Part shown: positions 62,722 through 64,000 of the stretch, piece by piece
How the letters are laid out: each line of letters opens with the position of its first letter
Position numbering within the stretch: position 1 is the first letter of the stretch
Program-made: the position numbers and the translations under genes
DNA from: Schaalia sp. ZJ405
Lineage (GTDB): Bacteria > Actinomycetota > Actinomycetes > Actinomycetales > Actinomycetaceae
Direction of reading: 5' to 3'
DNA length: 64,000 nt
NCBI RefSeq assembly: GCF_011038885.2
Contig: NZ_CP064952.1
Location: 682,001-746,000 of the forward strand
The notes under the pieces: model-generated
Told to the model about the DNA's origin: nothing
Database searches by the model: none
Seen by the model: only the letters and a program-made list of their open reading frames with translations

Positions 62722-63366
62722 TTAGGACTGCGATGTTTCCGTGGATGAGTATGCGGGATTGCGTACGCAGGAAAGGTATATATCGAGTCCCTTTTCTGGA
62801 TCACCGATATATGTCAGTGCTTCGCCGGGAATGCCTTCGATTGGTTGCTTACCCTCGGCGTTCTTGCGGTGGATCCAGTCAATTATGTCCTTGTGGTAGC
62901 GCTCTTTCGTGTAAACCGGTTCTACGGCTTTATTACGGATGAGACAATCGATAATGACCTGCTCATGTGGAAGCTTTGTGGGATTCGTTGTCATCTTGAA
63001 ATAAATCGACTCTGTGTCGCTGTAGAACAGTTCCTCGTCACACGTATTTAGAGCGTCCATTCCAGACTCGCCGAACTCGTTGTCTCGGACAGCGAAGTCG
63101 TTGAACTGAGATCCAAAGCTGAGATGGAATCCGCGGTCAGCAACGCACTGAATGATTGTGTTCTTCAGTTCAGTCATCTCAGATTCGGTGATGACACCGT
63201 CGGCGAGAATTGTGGCTGTAGGCTCAACATCCTGAACTTCTGCATGGAGCTTTTCCGCATCTGGCCGATATAGCTCGATTGGGGTTGCCTCGTGCTGCGC
63301 TGTGCACGCACCGAGAAAAGCGATAGTCACCAATATGCTGGCTATTTTTAGTCTCTGACGCTGCAT
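62722..63366 (-). CDS. Lipoprotein, paralogue of the 57328 lipoprotein
   Basis: A 214-residue lipoprotein with lipid on C21 (FLGACTAQ). It shares with the 57328 protein the ITESEM...C....GF block, CDEEL, NPTKLPHEQVIIDCLIRNKAV, a YTKERY segment and a terminal cysteine (SCVRN), and the same total length. It leads the second adaptor-ATPase-permease module. Function is unknown; it is probably a surface accessory or immunity-type protein. Confidence 0.78.
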   Translation of the reverse strand: MQRQRLKIASILVTIAFLGACTAQHEATPIELYRPDAEKLHAEVQDVEPTATILADGVITESEMTELKNTIIQCVADRGFHLSFGSQFNDFAVRDNEFGESGMDALNTCDEELFYSDTESIYFKMTTNPTKLPHEQVIIDCLIRNKAVEPVYTKERYHKDIIDWIHRKNAEGKQPIEGIPGEALTYIGDPEKGLDIYLSCVRNPAYSSTETSQS

Positions 63367-63442
63367 ACTATTGGTCCAGATCGTTTGTTGTGTGGGAACA
63401 CGAAGGCCTCTTGCCTAAAAGTGGGTACATGGTCGCGGTGGT

Positions 63443-63553
63443 TCATTGTTTCGTGATCCAAAGAACCGCCACGAAAAGATCCAGTGTGGGGAGAGCGATG
63501 AGTGATGCTGCGCTAAAGAGTATTGCGCAGGCAAACGAACTGAATCTCTTCAT
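63443..63553 (-). CDS. Possible 36-residue hydrophobic peptide
   Basis: Reads MKRFSSFACAILFSAASLIA followed by PTLDLFVAVLWITKQ. It is basic then hydrophobic, like a short signal or membrane peptide. It lies 76 bp upstream of the second-module lipoprotein on the same strand. The only Shine-Dalgarno candidate (GGGAG) is too far from the start (about 15 bases), so this may be chance. Confidence 0.3.
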   Translation of the reverse strand: MKRFSSFACAILFSAASLIALPTLDLFVAVLWITKQ

Positions 63554-63707
63554 GATGAGTTGTCCAATCTCCCGGCCAGGTGAGGGCGTCGTTGCCACTC
63601 AATCCACAGGTTACAGGGAAACTAGGGAGAAATGAAGAGAAATGAGTGTGGCGATTTGCTGGGCGACACATGATGAGCCCAGGCACGTGGATGGACAGAA
63701 AGAACAC

Positions 63708-63751
63708 TCCCCGGTTTCTCAGTGACGCAAAGTCACGGAGAAACCGGGGAG
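63708..63751. terminator. Hairpin terminator of the AspT-type transporter gene
   Basis: The perfect arms CTCCCCGGTTTCTC (63708-63721) and GAGAAACCGGGGAG, with an inner GTGAC/GTCAC stem. It lies 44 bp past the transporter stop on the minus strand. Confidence 0.75.
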
Positions 63752-63794
63752 TAACGGTGAGGCAAGAAGCGGTGAAAACCCGCAGATCAGGCCA

Positions 63795-64000
63795 TCACAA
63801 AGCACCGAGGATCTGGGCGACGGCAATTTTTCCGACCATCGCGACGGGGTAAACCAGGGCATACCCCAAAGCCACGCGAGGATCCGAACCCGTGCGGCCA
63901 TTGGCGAAGGCAAGGACTGCGGGCTGCGTCTGTGCGCCACCGAGCAAACCAGCCAGCTGCGTGCCACCCATCTTGAAGATCCACCGCATCGTGCAGTACA
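63795..64000 (-). CDS. C-terminal end of an AspT/YidE/YbjL-family membrane transporter (partial)
   Basis: The last 67-68 residues are visible, ending at stop 63795. The stretch GGAQTQPAVLAFANGRTG followed by DPRVALGYALVYPVAMVGKI is the characteristic end of the duplicated membrane domain in AspT/YidE proteins (putative anion or aspartate:alanine exchangers). The gene begins beyond the window. Confidence 0.7.
   Translation of the reverse strand, partial: YCTMRWIFKMGGTQLAGLLGGAQTQPAVLAFANGRTGSDPRVALGYALVYPVAMVGKIAVAQILGAL

Overview
The window comes from a high-GC Gram-positive bacterium, most likely a member of the Actinomycetaceae. It has a WhiB1-type Fe-S regulator, a PdtaS-type sensor kinase, an ACT-domain malic enzyme, a long LigA, a DUF2505 protein, and an actinobacterial-looking 16S gene. 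I could not run a database search, so the genus is left open (Schaalia, Trueperella or Arcanobacterium relatives are plausible).

Layout. 1-10.5 kb is housekeeping: the end of a probable lipoate ligase gene, YggS, YbaK, YccF, a DUF3516 helicase, an AGCS amino-acid carrier, an FAH-family enzyme, a MalY/PatB C-S lyase and gltX. 10.6-14.8 kb holds tRNA-Gln and two identical tRNA-Glu genes, then an ABC-F gene split by a complete IS1249-like element with an 8-bp target duplication, and a frameshifted YefM/Phd antitoxin. 14.8-35 kb is again core: fumC, an MFS transporter, an SGNH hydrolase, a HemG-like flavodoxin, the osmC-thyA-folA run, DUF2505, pdtaS, whiB1, an orphan EssC-like FHA/FtsK ATPase, ligA, a phospholipase D/cardiolipin synthase and gatCAB. 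35-43.4 kb is sugar import: one complete monosaccharide ABC system, plus a separate ATPase and permease flanking a ROK regulator. An NAD-malic enzyme and a complete rRNA operon (16S-23S-5S, no spacer tRNA) follow.

The most unusual part begins right after the rRNA operon. On the minus strand lies a three-gene unit: a previously unlisted 53-residue secreted peptide with two C-terminal cysteines, a six-helix sensor kinase, and a NarL-type response regulator. Divergent from it are a small secreted cysteine-pair protein, an adaptor lipoprotein, a MacB-type ATPase and permease, and another lipoprotein. An 18-bp perfect palindrome sits between the two units, directly upstream of a plausible promoter. 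This looks like a peptide-sensing circuit that controls a secreted-protein/efflux module, probably bacteriocin-like. A second adaptor/ATPase/permease module and two paralogous 214-residue lipoproteins lie between 57.3 and 63.4 kb, around a ThrE exporter.

Across the window the 9-mer ACGAGGACG (either strand) occurs 29 times by eye, often extended to ATTGACGAGGACG and sometimes paired as inverted repeats between genes. It is absent from 43.4 to 58.0 kb, where the rRNA operon and the peptide/efflux island lie. Its distribution resembles a DNA-uptake-type or genome-architecture motif.
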